Below, piece by piece: positions 62,763 to 64,000 of a stretch of 64,000 nucleotides of DNA (positions are counted from its first letter, which is position 1; each line of letters starts with the position of its first letter). The notes beneath the pieces were generated by a model. That model was not told the DNA's origin. It saw only the letters and a list, made by a program, of their open reading frames with translations, and ran no database searches. This DNA is from Saccharothrix luteola (GTDB taxonomy: Bacteria; Actinomycetota; Actinomycetes; Mycobacteriales; Pseudonocardiaceae), in NCBI RefSeq assembly GCF_020859565.1, contig NZ_JAJHUO010000008.1, positions 117,409 to 181,408 of the forward strand, in the 5' to 3' direction. The translations under genes were made by a program, and so were the position numbers.

Positions 62763-64000
62763 TCACCGGTACAGCGGCCAGCGCACCTCCAGCCGGGCGC
62801 CGCCCTCCGGCGACTCGCCGGCCCGGATCGTCCCGCGCCTCCGCCGCACCAGGTGCGCCACGAGCGCCAGCCCCAGCCCGAACCCGCCGGTGGCCCGTCC
62901 GCGGTCCGATTCGACCCGGTAGAAGCGGTCGAACACCTTGTCCCGGTGCTCCTCGGGGATGCCGTGCCCGTCGTCGTCCACCAGCAACCGCACCTCGCGC
63001 ACGGCCGGCAGCACGGAGATCCGGATGAACGTCCGGGCGTACCGGGCGGCGTTGCGCAGCAGGTTGTCCAGCACCAGCTCGACCTCCGTGCCCGCGGCGG
63101 AGATCAGGCACGCGCTCATCGGCGCGGCCAGCTGCACGAGCAGCTCCGTCTCCCCCAGCCGGTCGACGGCGGCCTGCGCCTGAAGCACCACGTCGACGGG
63201 CTCGGCGCGGGGCAGCTCGCCGGTGTCCGCGCGCGCGAGGATCAGCAACGCGTCCACCAGCGCGGACAGCCGTTCGGACTCCTCGACGACCGATTCGAGC
63301 ACCTCGATGGAGAAGTCCGGGTCGGGGTGCGCCACCGCGACCTCGGCCTGCGCCCGCACGGACGTCACGGGCGACCGCAGCTCGTGCGCGGCGTCGCCGG
63401 TGAACCGGCGCAGCCGTTCGGTTGCCTCGTCGCGACGCGCCAGCAGGGCGTTCAACGCCTCGGCGAGCGCTTGCAGCTCGTCCCGCGCGGCCGGCACGGG
63501 CAGTCGTTGGCCGCGCGGCAGCTCCGCCGCGGCCACCCGCATCCGCTCCACGGGCCGCAACGACGACCGCACGGCCAGCCAGGTCGCGATCCCGACCAGG
63601 CCCGCGACCAGCACCGCGGCCACCGCGAGCCACCGCGTGCCCAGCTGGTTCGCCTCGCGGTAGCCGACCAGCGTGTCACCGGCGACGTGCAGCCGGGGCG
63701 TGCCGTCCGGGGCGAACTCCACCCGGCCGATCCACCGGTGCGCGCTGGGGCCGTCGATCCGCAGCACGGGTTCGCCCGCCTTGAGCGCGCGAACCTCCGC
63801 CGCGGTCAGGTCGGGTTTCGGCCCGCCGTCCAGCGGGTTGCCGGCGGTGTCGAGCACGCGCACGTTCTCCGCCTTGGCCAGTTCCCGGTCCACCGCGTTG
63901 ACCTGCACGTACCCGATGAGCTGAGGCGCCAGGAGGGTGAACGCGAGCAGGCACAGCAGGGCCACGCCGGTCGCCACGACGGTGATGCGGAACCTCAGCG
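62763..64000 (-). CDS. HAMP-type sensor histidine kinase (5' end cut by window)
   Basis: The frame is open to the window edge, so the N-terminus (probably a few residues before LRFRITVVATG) is missing. It has a first transmembrane helix, a periplasmic domain with a DGGPKPDL loop, and a second helix (about 115-135 of the visible part). HAMP and a HisKA domain with AAHELRSPVTSVRAQ (phospho-His) follow, then an HATPase with NLLRNAARYA, VDDDGHGIP and GGFGLGLAL. It belongs to the OmpR-partner kinases. Its response regulator should lie upstream, outside the window. Confidence 0.9.
   Translation of the reverse strand, partial: LRFRITVVATGVALLCLLAFTLLAPQLIGYVQVNAVDRELAKAENVRVLDTAGNPLDGGPKPDLTAAEVRALKAGEPVLRIDGPSAHRWIGRVEFAPDGTPRLHVAGDTLVGYREANQLGTRWLAVAAVLVAGLVGIATWLAVRSSLRPVERMRVAAAELPRGQRLPVPAARDELQALAEALNALLARRDEATERLRRFTGDAAHELRSPVTSVRAQAEVAVAHPDPDFSIEVLESVVEESERLSALVDALLILARADTGELPRAEPVDVVLQAQAAVDRLGETELLVQLAAPMSACLISAAGTEVELVLDNLLRNAARYARTFIRISVLPAVREVRLLVDDDGHGIPEEHRDKVFDRFYRVESDRGRATGGFGLGLALVAHLVRRRRGTIRAGESPEGGARLEVRWPLYR

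Overview
The window is about 73% G+C by eye, gene-dense, rich in GTG starts, 4-bp ATGA/GTGA stop-start overlaps and apparent leaderless starts. It carries actinobacterial marker genes: mshB (mycothiol), gpgS, an LpqW-like lipoprotein, sigE-rseA-htrA-tatB, and the DUF3117 protein. Many genes follow the order of Mycobacterium tuberculosis Rv1160-Rv1234 (mutT2, typA, lpqW, mshB, fdxC, dapC, dapD, dapE, LOG, folP2, gpgS, Rv1209, tagA, Rv1211, glgA, glgC, Rv1220c, sigE, rseA, htrA, tatB, mrp, MgtE-N protein, DUF1003). Together with the non-mycobacterial insertions this suggests a chromosomal core region of a Pseudonocardiales-type actinomycete (Saccharothrix/Lentzea/Actinosynnema-like). The genus is inference.

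Layout. 0-5 kb: acyl-CoA dehydrogenase and a malyl-CoA-lyase-like CitE, separated by a coupled cassette of an OLD/RecF-like ATPase, a TOPRIM-like DUF4276 protein and a zinc-ribbon protein (candidate defence module). 5-10 kb: a small-molecule kinase, MgtE-N/CBS protein, DUF1003 protein, MarR regulator and mrp. 10-13.7 kb: a very large secreted GH87 alpha-1,3-glucanase. 13.8-18 kb: tatB, htrA, rseA, sigE and a divergent O-methyltransferase (envelope stress). 18-25.5 kb: GlxA-type AraC and cupin, divergent glgC/glgM (ADP-glucose and maltose-1-phosphate for alpha-glucan), a lipoprotein, an MFS exporter with a divergent LysR. 25.8-31 kb: pepA, DUF3117, PaaX-like regulator and enoyl-CoA hydratase, tagA, SRPBCC, a DivIVA-like protein. 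30.8-37 kb: PadR/HAAS pair and divergent cydABDC (cytochrome bd and its assembly exporter). 37-42.7 kb: gpgS, folP2, a secreted S15-type hydrolase, DUF3224, an AlkZ-like protein and LOG. 42.7-46.4 kb: lysine/DAP genes dapE, dapD, dapC and ferredoxin fdxC. 46.5-49.2 kb: GNAT, two small proteins and mshB. 49.3-57.4 kb: an oligopeptide ABC transporter (oppFDCBA order on the minus strand) and lpqW. 58-64 kb: typA, a Lys-rich micro-protein, YciI, a tryptophan-attenuator-controlled trpS, a SRPBCC-Nudix fusion and a sensor kinase cut by the window edge.

The most unusual signals are not protein families. (i) A 95-bp dispersed element, with a terminator-like hairpin at one end and a perfect TTGTCCACA DnaA box at the other, occurs once in a convergent gap and once in frame inside cydD; a partial copy follows the glucanase gene. 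(ii) A second family of ~150-bp composite palindromes fills two other convergent gaps. (iii) An ~80-bp repeat with a 15-bp palindrome occurs twice, once supplying the stop codon of pepA. (iv) A complete ribosome-mediated Trp attenuator (leader peptide with Trp-Trp, mutually exclusive hairpins) precedes trpS. (v) dapE and dapD start codons are only 25 bp apart with overlapping divergent -10 boxes. (vi) Two unrelated convergent gene pairs each overlap by exactly 160 bp. No tRNA, rRNA, CRISPR array, transposase, integrase or phage gene was recognised.
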